Shown: positions 1 through 9,256, counted from the stretch's first letter. The stretch is 64,000 bases of DNA from Aquimarina megaterium XH134 (GCF_000520975.1 NZ_JACB01000015.1:1-64000), one strand, 5' to 3'. Made by a program: numbers and translations. Notes: generated from the sequence alone by a model not told the origin.

Positions 1-549
1 GGAAATACAGGTGCTACTGGACCACAAGGCGACCCTGCAACGGATGATCAAACACTTTCTACTGATGGAACCCCGGGTAATGTCTCTATAAGTGGTGGAA
101 ATACAATTGATATAAGTGTTGTAAGTACAGATGCAAACAATCAAATTACAGCCGGGACTGATGGTGGAGCTTTTTTAAACATCCCTGTAATATATGCAGC
201 AGGAAAAGTTAATGCAAATGGAACTGTTGATGCGGGAGCTATTTATAATGCCACCATTACTAAAGTTACTACAAACAATGGTACTGGAGGCGGAACAGAA
301 GGAGATTATCAAGTGACATTCACTACCGCATTACCGAATACTAATTATATCATTCAATTAACTATCCCCGATTGTGGAGGAGATTGCCCAGGTAATACAG
401 GAGCAAATTACGATGACCCAGGTATTACTTATTATACTCAAACTACTGGTGGATTCTTTGTAAACATAAAAGATAGCGATAATGGCACAAATCAAGGAGA
501 TGATATTGACCTTGACTTCATGTTCACCGTTATTACTCTACCAAACTAA
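1..549 (+). CDS. Collagen-like / tail-fibre-like secreted protein, C-terminal part (5' end outside window)
   Basis: The frame is open from base 1 to the stop at 547-549, giving the last 182 residues of a longer protein. The first dozen residues (GNTGATGPQGDP) are Gly-X-Y collagen-like repeats. A Ser/Thr/Gly/Asn-rich stretch follows, then a C-terminal domain of about 115 residues starting near residue 67 with GKVNANGT and containing a FTTALPNTNY segment. The same VNANG...FTTA pattern closes the protein at 5939-7330, so this is probably a shared beta-rich domain like those ending tail fibres and surface proteins. Only 27 bp separate it from the next gene, so the two are probably co-transcribed. 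A signal peptide is expected upstream but lies outside the window. Function is inferred; the reading frame is certain. Confidence 0.8.
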   Translation, partial: GNTGATGPQGDPATDDQTLSTDGTPGNVSISGGNTIDISVVSTDANNQITAGTDGGAFLNIPVIYAAGKVNANGTVDAGAIYNATITKVTTNNGTGGGTEGDYQVTFTTALPNTNYIIQLTIPDCGGDCPGNTGANYDDPGITYYTQTTGGFFVNIKDSDNGTNQGDDIDLDFMFTVITLPN

Positions 550-576
550 GATTTGAATACATTTAAAAGTTAAATA

Positions 577-1239
577 ATGAAAAAATTATCCCTTATAGCT
601 TTATCAATTATTCTATCAGCAAGTATATCTGCACAGATTGGTACAGGTGATGCTGGTGCACTAATGGGATTACCTGCCGCTACTGATTTAGCTGAAATAA
701 ATGCAATTATTGGTCCTAGTATCGGTTCTGTAGTTTTTAATTTAGATGATCAGGAAATTTATCGATTTACTAATACAGGATGGCAAAGAAGTACTGATGA
801 TCAATTAGATTCTGAAGTAAACCTGGCAACTCCTATCGATGTTGATGAAAGCGGATCAACAACTATTACCAACGAAACAACAGTTCAGGGAGTAATACAA
901 GCCATTGCTCCTATCACTTCTAAAGCAGCAAGGATTTTTTATCCGCCATCCATTTCAGTAGATGCTTCTTCAACAGGTGCCAAACCACCTATTGATCTAT
1001 ATCAGGAATACATTGACCAGTTCGGATCGCCTGTAGCATCAAGTGATGCTGCCAACGCCCCTACTATTCCAACATACGCAAGAAATGAATTATATTACTA
1101 TGTGACCTTTGCTGATCAGAGTGTTTTCGGAAATCCGACAACAATATCGATAGATAGTAATGGAAACATGAGCTATAGTATTGTTAATACTCCTGCAGAT
1201 TTTAACACGTTAATCAATGTAGTATTTGTTGTTAAATAA
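577..1239 (+). CDS. Secreted protein with GLPAAT / GS-x-Y-N N-terminal module
   Basis: A 220-aa protein with a clear signal peptide (MKKLSLIALSIILSASISAQ). The first 55 mature residues hold a module with GLPAATDLAEIN, then GSVVFNLDDQEIYRF and a conserved Trp (TGW). The same module opens the protein at 5939 (GLPTAATNAEMN ... GSILYNLEESKIFVFDGTNW). This resembles the GS-x-Y-N...W motif of flavobacterial surface and tail-fibre-like proteins. The C-terminal half (about 110-220) has no family I recognise. It lies 27 bp after the preceding gene and 15 bp before the next, so it looks like the middle gene of an operon. Export and gene reality are well supported; function is unknown. Confidence 0.8.
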   Translation: MKKLSLIALSIILSASISAQIGTGDAGALMGLPAATDLAEINAIIGPSIGSVVFNLDDQEIYRFTNTGWQRSTDDQLDSEVNLATPIDVDESGSTTITNETTVQGVIQAIAPITSKAARIFYPPSISVDASSTGAKPPIDLYQEYIDQFGSPVASSDAANAPTIPTYARNELYYYVTFADQSVFGNPTTISIDSNGNMSYSIVNTPADFNTLINVVFVVK

Positions 1240-1254
1240 TCTTAAAAAAAACAG

Positions 1255-4089
1255 ATGAGTTATTTTAAACAATTTTCACTTATCATATCAATGCTTGTTT
1301 TTATGACTAGCATAGATGCTATTGCCCAGGCAACTGTTCTTATTGAAGTGGATTGGAATAATTTCTCTGAAGAAAATGTAATTACATTTAGGAATCCAGC
1401 AACTGCACCTCTTGGCACTATTTGTGATCCAACATGTGGTGCTGTAACCTTTGCTGATAACACCTTTGATAATATTGCAAGCCCAGCAAGCTTTAATGTC
1501 CCTTACGGTACTGGGTACAGTTTGTTTATAACAGATGCTTTTGGTGACGGATGGGAAAATTATGGAGGAGGACCTTCGTATGTAAGAGTATATGTAGATG
1601 GAGTCGAAATATTGCAGAATTTCCCTGGAAATTTTGGAGCAAATACTACCATTACATTTGATGTAGTTCAACCGATAGCAGAGTTAAGTATTAATAATAT
1701 TTCTGTTAACGAAAATGCAGGTACTGCAGATCTTACAGTTAGTCATTCTGGAGGAAATGCATCTGGAGCTTTTACTGTTGCTTACACCACAGCTAATAAC
1801 TCTGCAAATGCACCTGGTGATTACACAACAACAAGCTCTACTATAGGGTTTTCGGGAACAAGTCCTGAAACACAAACCTTAACGATACCAATACCCATTA
1901 TTAATGATAACTTCGCAGAAGCTACCGAAAGTTTTTTTGTAAATCTTGGTACTATAGTTGGTGATCCTTCTATTACTATTACTGATGGTCAAGGAGAAAT
2001 CACAATTAATGATGATGATAATGCATCTATAGCAATAAATGATGTAACGGTTAATGAAAGTGATGGAACTGCAACTTTTACGGTCACTTTATCAGGAGCT
2101 AATGTAGCTGGAGGGTTTTCTGTACCCTACACGCTTACCAATGGTTCTGCAACTAATCCTGCCGATTACACAACCGTTGGAGCAACTACTTCTCCTATTA
2201 ATTTTGCAGGAAATATTAACGAGACACAACAAATTACAATACCAATTATTGATGATACGGATATTGAAGGAAATCATAACTTTTTTGTAAACTTAGGTAC
2301 AGTAAGTAATCCACTTGTTGCTATAAGTGATAACCAAGGAGAGGCTACAATTGAGGACAATGATGCAGCAATTAATATCGATGATATTTCGGTTAATGAA
2401 AATGCTGGCACAGCTACTTTTACCGTTACACACGTAGGACCTAATACAACAGGGCCTTTTTCTGTAAATTTCACAACAGCCAACAATACAGCTACGGCCG
2501 GGAATGATTATACAGCAAATAGTGGGACATTGAATTTTTCCGGAACTAGCGGAGATACTGAAACAATTATTGTTACTATTTTAGACGATATTATTGTAGA
2601 AGGAAATGAAATCTATTTTATTAACTTTTCTGGCGTAAGTGATGCTTCGGTTGATATTACAGATCAAGGAGTAGGTACCATTGTCGATATTGAAATAGAT
2701 AATACAAGGCCTTATGAAGAACGAATTACGATTAATGTCAGAGGTAATTTTGATATGATTGGAAATACTAACCTTATTTGTACAGCAAATTGCCCAGGAA
2801 CTCCTACATCTAATAACCCTACTGTAGTTATGGGGTATGCTAGTGTTGATGGTACCACCATAAACTCTAGTAGTTCAAATTTCACTTTACCTGCAGGAGC
2901 AACTGTAGCTTGGGCTGGATTGTATTGGGGTGGTTCGTATAATTCTACCTTCGGGGGAATAACAAACCCTGATCCTTCTTTGAATTTACAGCAAGTACAG
3001 TTTAGAGAACCTGGTGCAGGAACATACACAACAGTTAACGCTGGTGTAACAAATATTGAAACTGGCTCATTTGCGGGATGGAATACATTTATGTCTTTTG
3101 CAAATGTAACTTCAATTGTACAAACAGCAGGGTCAGGAACCTATACGGTTGCAGATATTCCATTAATAACAGGCAGTGCCTTTACTGGACCTTTTGGTGG
3201 ATGGACAATGGTGATTATTTATGAAGATCCCTCAGATATTACACGTAGTGTAAGTATATGGGATGGCTTTGATTTTTTTGGATTTGGAGCCAACGACACT
3301 TTTACGGTTACTGGTTTACTAACTCCTTCGCTAGGAGCTTTTGATACGGATGCCGGATATTTTGCTTTTGATGGTGAAGCAAATCTAGCAGGGGATTTTG
3401 TATCTATAAATGGAACAGTCCTCTCTAACGTTTTAAACCCAGCAAACAATACATTGAATAGTACAATCTCCAAATTTGGAGTAGATCTTGGCGGAAGAAA
3501 CCCTAATTTAGGTTTTAACTGGGGAATGGATATTGATATTTTTGACGCTACTGGTTTGGTTCCTAACAATGCTACAACTTTAAATGTAGACCTTGGAAGT
3601 GCCAACGAAGGTATTTGGGGAGGAGTTTTTGCTCTTTCTACAGAAGTTGCATTTCCTGCAGTAGCAAGTAAAGATTTTTCTCCTGCTACAATTGGCTATG
3701 GTGAGGAATCAACAGTAACTATAACTATAGAAAATCCTGCTACCGGAGTAGATCTTACAAATTTGTCACTTATAGATAATTTACCCTCAGGAATGGCAAT
3801 ATCAACTTCACCAGATGGAACCTCATCCTGTGGTGGAACCATAACCTCTGTACCTGGTTCTGATAATTTTTCTATTTCAGGAGTAAGTCTACTGGCAGGT
3901 AATTCTTGTACTTTTACTTTTGATGTAACAGGGACCGCGGTAGGAACCTTTGACAATACTGTATCGTCTGGTGATATTTCGAATGATCAGAATATTCCTT
4001 TAGCAGGCACAACTACAGGAACACTTAATGTCATTGTTAAAACAGTAATAACTAATAGGAGAATTACATATAGAGTAAATCCAAATTAG
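1255..4089 (+). CDS. Large secreted adhesin-like protein with three Calx-beta repeats
   Basis: A 944-aa protein with a signal peptide ending near AIAQA (residue 26). Residues 27-140 form a domain with a DAFGDGWENY motif of the kind seen in many T9SS cargo proteins. Three Calx-beta modules follow at about 140-256, 256-371 and 371-480, each opening with I-x-(D/N)-(I/V)-(S/T)-V-N-E and most closing with an Asp-rich turn (INDDDN, IEDNDA), which is a calcium-binding beta-sandwich pattern. Residues 481-797 form a large domain containing ATVAWAGLYWGG. Residues about 798-925 look like a DUF11-type sandwich (TITIENPA ... LIDNLPSGM). The tail ends ITYRVNPN and lacks a CHU_C domain. It sits 15 bp after the previous gene. 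Likely a surface or matrix adhesin. Confidence 0.85.
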   Translation: MSYFKQFSLIISMLVFMTSIDAIAQATVLIEVDWNNFSEENVITFRNPATAPLGTICDPTCGAVTFADNTFDNIASPASFNVPYGTGYSLFITDAFGDGWENYGGGPSYVRVYVDGVEILQNFPGNFGANTTITFDVVQPIAELSINNISVNENAGTADLTVSHSGGNASGAFTVAYTTANNSANAPGDYTTTSSTIGFSGTSPETQTLTIPIPIINDNFAEATESFFVNLGTIVGDPSITITDGQGEITINDDDNASIAINDVTVNESDGTATFTVTLSGANVAGGFSVPYTLTNGSATNPADYTTVGATTSPINFAGNINETQQITIPIIDDTDIEGNHNFFVNLGTVSNPLVAISDNQGEATIEDNDAAINIDDISVNENAGTATFTVTHVGPNTTGPFSVNFTTANNTATAGNDYTANSGTLNFSGTSGDTETIIVTILDDIIVEGNEIYFINFSGVSDASVDITDQGVGTIVDIEIDNTRPYEERITINVRGNFDMIGNTNLICTANCPGTPTSNNPTVVMGYASVDGTTINSSSSNFTLPAGATVAWAGLYWGGSYNSTFGGITNPDPSLNLQQVQFREPGAGTYTTVNAGVTNIETGSFAGWNTFMSFANVTSIVQTAGSGTYTVADIPLITGSAFTGPFGGWTMVIIYEDPSDITRSVSIWDGFDFFGFGANDTFTVTGLLTPSLGAFDTDAGYFAFDGEANLAGDFVSINGTVLSNVLNPANNTLNSTISKFGVDLGGRNPNLGFNWGMDIDIFDATGLVPNNATTLNVDLGSANEGIWGGVFALSTEVAFPAVASKDFSPATIGYGEESTVTITIENPATGVDLTNLSLIDNLPSGMAISTSPDGTSSCGGTITSVPGSDNFSISGVSLLAGNSCTFTFDVTGTAVGTFDNTVSSGDISNDQNIPLAGTTTGTLNVIVKTVITNRRITYRVNPN

Positions 4090-4606
4090 CAATTTTATAA
4101 AAAATATTTAAAATTAGGTTAAATGTATTTATTACCCCGTATTTGATTTATCTTAATACATAATCCTAATGATTGTTAAACACATATTTGTCAAATCTTT
4201 ATGAAAAAAACACCCCATTGCCTTTTTAATGATTATATACTGATTTTTAAAATTACCACTTAAATACCCCCAAAGAAAAAAATCAAATTCATTATCAACC
4301 TCAAAGCAAAACATCAAAAAATTATAACAAATACCATATAATTCACATCGTATTAATGGTATTCGTATTAATTCAGCAAAATTTCTACGTCAATTTATTT
4401 TCTTATGTTTGCTTTGTCAAAATGTTTATTTTTTACGAATATGTAACTTTTCAACAAAACCACACCTTTAATCGAACCAAAAATGCATTTCACCGATAAA
4501 TAATTGCATTTTATCGTGAAAAAGTAGTGTATTTTGCTAAAAAAGAATATATTTGCCATAACATATTTACTGTTAAACCGTAAAACAGTATTACCCCAAT
4601 ATAACT
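4090..4606. other. 517-bp AT-rich intergenic region before the CHU_C protein
   Basis: No open frame of useful length is present. The only recognisable site is a TAnnTTTG-type -7 box (TATATTTG) at 4548-4555, about 50 bp before the next start codon. There is no TTG at normal spacing upstream of it, so the promoter call is weak. No clear terminator hairpin follows the 944-aa gene. Confidence 0.5.
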
Positions 4607-5752
4607 ATGGATAGAATAATTTTTATTATCGTATGCTTTCTGGCCCAGGTGACTATAGCCCAACAAGCTTTTCATAACTATGGGAATATTCAAATTCACG
4701 ATCAAGGAGAAGTTGGTTTCCACACTGATTTAATTAATGATGGTACGTTCGACCAAAATTTAGGTCTTGTAGGGTTTTACAATCCTACAGGTAATCTTAA
4801 TGTATCTGGTGATAACCGTCCTATTTTTCATAATATGGAAATTGATGTTGTAGATGATCTGCTGTTGGATGTTGCTGTTGGTGTAACAAACTTTCAGGAA
4901 TTTATAAACGGAAGGGTACAAACTCCCAGAGATAGACGTAATGTTTCTTTAGATTATATAAATGATGCTCCTTATTTAGGTGAAAATGATGATCGATATG
5001 TAGATGGATATTCTTCTATTACCGGAGTATTAGATTTTACTTTCCCTATTGGAGATGATTTTAGATTACGTCCTATGCGTATCGAAAACCAAGCAGCTGT
5101 AAATACAGCACGCGGTGCATATTTCTTTGAAAACCCAAACTCTCCTAATTTTTTCTCTACTAGTTTTAATACCGATAATTTCAGTAATGTATTATTTGGT
5201 GTTAGCTCTTTTGAATTTTGGGATCTTGATGGAGATGTAGAAACCAGAGTAACTCTTACCTGGGATGACAATAGTAATATACCTACTCTTGTTGATGAAT
5301 TAGAAGATCTTAGAGTTGTAGGGTGGGATAGAAATTTACAACAGTGGGTAAGCTTAGGAAACTTTACTGCTTCTGGGGATTTAAATAGCGGAGAAATCAC
5401 TTCAGAACTAATGATCCCTGATAACTATGTTGTTCTTACGTTTGGTTCTTCTGATATCATTTTAGATGGTGATCTAGAGATATTTACTGCAGTTTCTCCT
5501 AATGGTGACGGAGTTAATGATACTTTTATCATTCAGGGGATTGAGCAATTTTCAAACAACGAACTAATAATCTATAACAGATGGGGAGTTGAAGTATACC
5601 GTAAAAAAGGATACGATAATTCATGGGGAGGTTACTCTGAAGGTAGAGCAACAATTGCCCAGGATGAACAATTACCTGTAGGTACTTATTATTACATCCT
5701 GAAAATTGAAGGTCAAAAAGATCGTGCTGGATATCTTTACATCAATGTTTAG
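4607..5752 (+). CDS. Secreted protein with C-terminal CHU_C (T9SS type B) sorting domain
   Basis: A 381-aa protein with a short signal peptide (MDRIIFIIVCFLAQVTIAQ). Residues 20-285 are a beta-rich passenger with no catalytic motif I recognise. From about residue 289 the CHU_C / gliding-motility-associated domain is unmistakable: AVSPNGDGVNDTF, then IIYNRWGVEVY, then LPVGTYYYIL and a final YLYINV. In Bacteroidota this domain directs export through the type IX secretion system and surface attachment. It is flanked by long intergenic regions (517 and 186 bp), so it may be transcribed alone. The T9SS plug and PorT genes needed for such export are also in this window. Confidence 0.88.
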   Translation: MDRIIFIIVCFLAQVTIAQQAFHNYGNIQIHDQGEVGFHTDLINDGTFDQNLGLVGFYNPTGNLNVSGDNRPIFHNMEIDVVDDLLLDVAVGVTNFQEFINGRVQTPRDRRNVSLDYINDAPYLGENDDRYVDGYSSITGVLDFTFPIGDDFRLRPMRIENQAAVNTARGAYFFENPNSPNFFSTSFNTDNFSNVLFGVSSFEFWDLDGDVETRVTLTWDDNSNIPTLVDELEDLRVVGWDRNLQQWVSLGNFTASGDLNSGEITSELMIPDNYVVLTFGSSDIILDGDLEIFTAVSPNGDGVNDTFIIQGIEQFSNNELIIYNRWGVEVYRKKGYDNSWGGYSEGRATIAQDEQLPVGTYYYILKIEGQKDRAGYLYINV

Positions 5753-5754
5753 AA

Positions 5755-5790
5755 TAATGATCTAAAAAATCATGATGTTCTAGATCATTA
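5755..5790 (+). terminator. Hairpin after the CHU_C gene
   Basis: AATGATCTA at 5756-5764 pairs with TAGATCATT at 5781-5789, with a 16-nt loop just past the stop codon. No long T-run follows, so termination is only probable. Confidence 0.4.
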
Positions 5791-5938
5791 ATATTAATAC
5801 ACTATCATTTCTATCGAATAAAAAAGTCTTACTCCTAAAAAATGTAAATTCAGGAACCTTATAAAATAATAAATAGTTAACTTCAGGTTATAAAAGTCAT
5901 TTTTAGAGGTATTTTACTAATTAAAAAATTAGTATTAA

Positions 5939-7330
5939 ATGAAGAAAACATTACTTATTATTTTACTAATTCTACCAGGAGTTATTTTTTCTCAGATCGA
6001 TGAGTTTTCTGTTATGGGTCTTCCAACTGCTGCTACAAATGCAGAAATGAATGGTGTAACTGCAGCAGCTACAGGATCAATCCTATACAACCTGGAAGAA
6101 AGTAAAATCTTTGTTTTTGATGGCACAAATTGGGTAGCAACTACTAATGATAATTGGTTAGTAGATGGTAATACAGGCTTGCCCGCCACATCTTTTTTGG
6201 GTCATATCGATGATGTAAAAATGGAAATTCGATCTAACAATTTACCTTTATTACAGTTTGGAAGAAGACAAACTTTAGGATTAACACAAGCTTTTCCTGA
6301 TTACACAGATGATGATCAACCTTTGGTTAATATCAACGGGGATGGCACTACATCTGCATTACAATTTACAGCTGCAGGTGCTTCTTTTTATAAACCAATG
6401 TTCTTTACAACGACAAATGGAAGTTTTAGACTAAAAGGAAGTACTGGAGGAACAGACCTGTTTGAAATAGGCTCTGCAGGACCTGCAAATGATGGGAAAT
6501 TAGAATTTATCATTGGTGATGATGGTAATGAACCTATTGTATTTAAACGATACGATTATAGACGTGGTCAATTTCATCGAGAGTTTTTTAGAGTACAAGG
6601 AAGCAACAATACTGCCGATGCAACCACAAGATTTGGTATTAATTTAAACCCGCAAGAAGTTGCTGTAGATACTGGATATGATGATCCTAGCACAGGATTT
6701 AATGTTGCAAACTCTACTTTACAACTGGAAGGGTCTTTTTCGACTTCGATAATCAGCACTACCGGAAATCTTACATTAACCGAGAATCATCATACTATAC
6801 ACATTACAGGAGCCCACAGCATAACACTACCAAATGCCAATACTTGTGAAGGCAGAATCTACATTCTAAAAAATAGTACTAATGCCAACAGAACTATTAG
6901 TACGTATCGTGATCTTACCAATTCAAACCAAGCCATTATTACAAATGAATCTGTGTTATGGATAAAAAGTGATGGCACTAATTGGCAGCAAATAAGCCCA
7001 AATGCATCATCTTCTTCTAACACAGTAGAAGGAGAAGAAACTTTGCGAATGATGAGAGGAAATGTAAATGCAAATGGTAGTATTGCCCAGGGAACTGGTT
7101 TTACTATTACCAAAATCGGTACAGGAAGATATACTATTAATTTCACTACAGCTTTTACAGGAACTCCAAGTTTAACAGCAACTCCAGGAGATGTTACAGG
7201 AGTTCTTGATGATAATATTTTAAATATATCTCAGATATCAACAACCCAGTGTACCATTAGCACAATTGACAATGACTCCTATACATTTGAAGATTCATAT
7301 TTTTCCTTTATAGCTATTGGCCCCCGATAA
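5939..7330 (+). CDS. Tail-fibre-like secreted protein, paralogue of the 577 and 1 genes
   Basis: A 463-aa protein with a signal peptide ending in FSQ (about residue 19). The N-terminal module (GLPTAATNAEMN, GSILYNLEESKIFVFDGTNW) matches that of the 577-1239 gene. The middle holds LVNINGDGTTSALQF and a segment around residues 260-320 (LQLEGSF ... HTIHITGAHSITLPNA ... GRIYILKN) typical of flavobacterial tail-fibre-like surface proteins. The C-terminal domain (about 365-463) carries GNVNANGS and FTTAFTGTPSL, matching the end of the protein at 1-549. It therefore combines both shared modules in one chain. No CHU_C domain is present, so its route to the surface is not obvious. Confidence 0.83.
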   Translation: MKKTLLIILLILPGVIFSQIDEFSVMGLPTAATNAEMNGVTAAATGSILYNLEESKIFVFDGTNWVATTNDNWLVDGNTGLPATSFLGHIDDVKMEIRSNNLPLLQFGRRQTLGLTQAFPDYTDDDQPLVNINGDGTTSALQFTAAGASFYKPMFFTTTNGSFRLKGSTGGTDLFEIGSAGPANDGKLEFIIGDDGNEPIVFKRYDYRRGQFHREFFRVQGSNNTADATTRFGINLNPQEVAVDTGYDDPSTGFNVANSTLQLEGSFSTSIISTTGNLTLTENHHTIHITGAHSITLPNANTCEGRIYILKNSTNANRTISTYRDLTNSNQAIITNESVLWIKSDGTNWQQISPNASSSSNTVEGEETLRMMRGNVNANGSIAQGTGFTITKIGTGRYTINFTTAFTGTPSLTATPGDVTGVLDDNILNISQISTTQCTISTIDNDSYTFEDSYFSFIAIGPR

Positions 7331-7367
7331 TAATTGTAGGTTACACAAAAGCATTTTCATCAAAATT

Positions 7368-7793
7368 CTATAACTTTTTCACAAAATGATGTGCCCATAT
7401 TTCATATCCTTCATTAAGGTAGAATTTATGCGAAGGATAGTTTACCACATAACTATTTAATTCAGAAGCCTCACACCCCCTACTCTTTGCATATTCATAA
7501 ATCCAGTTAAATACTTTCTTCCCTATTCCTTTGCCTCTATTCTTTTCATCAATATATACGTGATCTGGTTCGCATGATCTCCCAACATAATGACGTGTCA
7601 TAAACCATAACCCAAAAAACCCTATTAGCTTTTCATCCAAATACACTCCCCAACATTCATAATTTTGCTCAAACATTTCACTAAACCGTTCTGTTAAAAC
7701 AGCATCAGAAAATTGATTATTCATTAATTTCTGAAGTAATGGTAAAATAATATCAAAGTCCTCTTTTAAAATTTTGTGAAATGCTAAATCCAT
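7368..7793 (-). CDS. GNAT family N-acetyltransferase
   Basis: A 141-aa protein, the size of a single GNAT domain. The acetyl-CoA pyrophosphate-binding loop is visible as NRGKGIGKKV (R-x-x-G-x-G) after the beta-4 strand (PDHVYIDE). The C-terminal NYPSHKFYLNEGYEIW is the usual alpha-4/beta-7 signature in which a Tyr acts near the acetyl group. The substrate cannot be told from sequence. It is convergent with the surface-protein gene (37 bp) and divergent from clpP. A -7 box on the minus strand (TATTTTTG, 7808-7815) would give a leader of only about 10 nt. Confidence 0.88.
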   Translation of the reverse strand: MDLAFHKILKEDFDIILPLLQKLMNNQFSDAVLTERFSEMFEQNYECWGVYLDEKLIGFFGLWFMTRHYVGRSCEPDHVYIDEKNRGKGIGKKVFNWIYEYAKSRGCEASELNSYVVNYPSHKFYLNEGYEIWAHHFVKKL

Positions 7794-7807
7794 ATGATGT
7801 TTTTCTG

Positions 7808-7834
7808 CAAAAATAATTATACATTTATCTCAAA
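7808..7834 (-). promoter_or_regulatory. Candidate Bacteroidota-type promoter of the GNAT gene
   Basis: Read on the minus strand, TTTG (7831-7834) is followed after 15 nt by TATTTTTG (7808-7815), matching TAnnTTTG. The spacing is slightly shorter than the usual 17-23 nt. Confidence 0.4.
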
Positions 7835-7947
7835 GATGTAAAGAATTCTTAAAAAAGAAAGAATATACCAATTCTATTGTTTTATTGGCTTTGTATAGCA
7901 TCCTTTTTAGTATTACAAACAAGTTAAAAAGAACAAAAAATATAAAG

Positions 7948-8496
7948 ATGAAAGAAAAATCAGGAAAAACACAAGATCTGATCGACAAAAAATTTCTGGA
8001 GGAACGTAGTGTATTTCTTTGGGGACAGGTAGATGACAAGTCGGCTAAACATGTAATCGACAGACTCATGTATCTGGATATGATAAGCGACAAAGAAATC
8101 AAATTATATATTAATAGTCCTGGAGGATATGTTACATCAGGGTTTGCAATGTATGATACTATAAAAAGTTTAAAAAGTCCGGTTTCTACGATTTGCACAG
8201 GATTAGCTGCTTCTATGGGATCAATTCTTCTAAGTGTTGGTGAAAAAGGTCGAAGGTTTATACAACCTCATGCAAAAGTGATGATTCATCAACCAAGTGG
8301 TGGAGCCAGAGGGCAAGCTTCTAACATAGAAATCCAGGCTGCAGAAATTCTTAAGACTAAAGAATTAAGTGCTCAAATCCTTGCTGATAACTGCGGACAA
8401 GATGTTGAGAAAGTATTGAAGGATTTTAATCGTGATTATTGGATGGATGCTCAAGAATCAGTAGAGTACGGTATTATAGATGGAATTCTGGAATAA
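7948..8496 (+). CDS. clpP: ClpP-family serine protease (ATP-dependent Clp proteolytic subunit paralogue)
   Basis: A 182-aa ClpP. The catalytic triad is visible: Ser89 in GLAASMGS, His114 in MIHQPSGG and Asp163 in NRDYWMDA. YINSPGG at 55-60 forms the oxyanion-hole region. I start at ATG 7948 (MKEKSGKTQD) because the residues encoded from 7885 do not look like a ClpP N-terminus. The chain is shorter than a typical housekeeping ClpP (about 195-220 aa) and no clpX or tig lies nearby, so this is probably the second ClpP paralogue rather than the main clpXP gene. It would form tetradecameric chambers with an AAA+ unfoldase encoded elsewhere. The M15 peptidase gene follows after 34 bp. Confidence 0.9.
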   Translation: MKEKSGKTQDLIDKKFLEERSVFLWGQVDDKSAKHVIDRLMYLDMISDKEIKLYINSPGGYVTSGFAMYDTIKSLKSPVSTICTGLAASMGSILLSVGEKGRRFIQPHAKVMIHQPSGGARGQASNIEIQAAEILKTKELSAQILADNCGQDVEKVLKDFNRDYWMDAQESVEYGIIDGILE

Positions 8497-8530
8497 TGAT
8501 CCAAAATGATATAATTATAATCAGATCCCT

Positions 8531-9256
8531 ATGGTAAGAAGAGATTTTATTGGTATTAGTGCCCTGGGAATGATTGGAGTTTCATTATCATCATTTTCTA
8601 TGCTTTTGTCAGAATTCTCTAAAGATGATCTTATGGGAAAAAGTAATCCGTCACTTTTTGGTGATGGATATAAGCTTCGAAAAGATGCTTATGAAGCTTT
8701 TCTTAAAATGAAGACTGAAGCATTAAAAAGTGGATTTAAAATAAAAGTTGTATCCAGCTATAGAAACTATGCGCACCAAAATCGAATCTGGGAACGTAAA
8801 TACAAAAAGTTTACAAAAGAAGGTTTAACCCCAATTAAAGCAATACAAAAGATTATAGAATATTCTACTATTCCTGGTACCTCAAGACATCATTGGGGTA
8901 CCGATTTAGATATTGTAGATGGTAATGCTCCACAACCCAAAGGGTTACTTCTTGCCAAAAATTTTGAAGGCGATGGTCCGTTTTGCAAGTTTAAAGAATG
9001 GATGGATAAACATGCAAACTCTTTTGGTTTCTACCTTGTATATACAGATAAAGAAAACAGAAAAGGTTTTAAATACGAACCCTGGCACTATTCGTATGCC
9101 CCACTTTCTATTCCTATGTTAAAATCATATCAAAAACTCGACATTGCCGAAGAGTTAAAAAAGGCAAAACTGCTTGGTAGTAGCTTTTTCTCAGAAGATT
9201 TTATAACACAATATATTGCAGAGAATATATCAGATATTAACCCCGAATTATTGTAG
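8531..9256 (+). CDS. M15-family D-Ala-D-Ala carboxypeptidase with Tat-like signal
   Basis: A 241-aa zinc peptidase of the VanY/DacB type, expected to trim peptidoglycan stem peptides in the periplasm. The M15 motifs are present: SSYRNYAHQ (75-83), S-x-H-x-x-G-x-x-x-D at 118-127 with zinc ligands His120 and Asp127, and E-P-W-H at 183-186 with catalytic Glu183 and zinc ligand His186. The N-terminus MVRRDFIGISALGMIG has a twin-arginine followed by a hydrophobic stretch, which suggests Tat export of a folded, metal-loaded enzyme. It starts 34 bp after clpP and may share its transcript. Confidence 0.88.
   Translation: MVRRDFIGISALGMIGVSLSSFSMLLSEFSKDDLMGKSNPSLFGDGYKLRKDAYEAFLKMKTEALKSGFKIKVVSSYRNYAHQNRIWERKYKKFTKEGLTPIKAIQKIIEYSTIPGTSRHHWGTDLDIVDGNAPQPKGLLLAKNFEGDGPFCKFKEWMDKHANSFGFYLVYTDKENRKGFKYEPWHYSYAPLSIPMLKSYQKLDIAEELKKAKLLGSSFFSEDFITQYIAENISDINPELL

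Noticed and set aside
1684..2486. Open frames on the minus strand across the Calx-beta repeats
   Set aside because: They are by-products of a repetitive low-complexity gene, with Cys/Ser-rich nonsense products.
1681..2700. Tandem repeats as a possible CRISPR or DNA satellite
   Set aside because: The periodicity is about 345 bp and protein-level only; it is the three Calx-beta modules.
7885..7947. Longer ClpP start
   Set aside because: The 21 extra residues do not resemble any ClpP N-terminus, and MKEKSGK fits the family.
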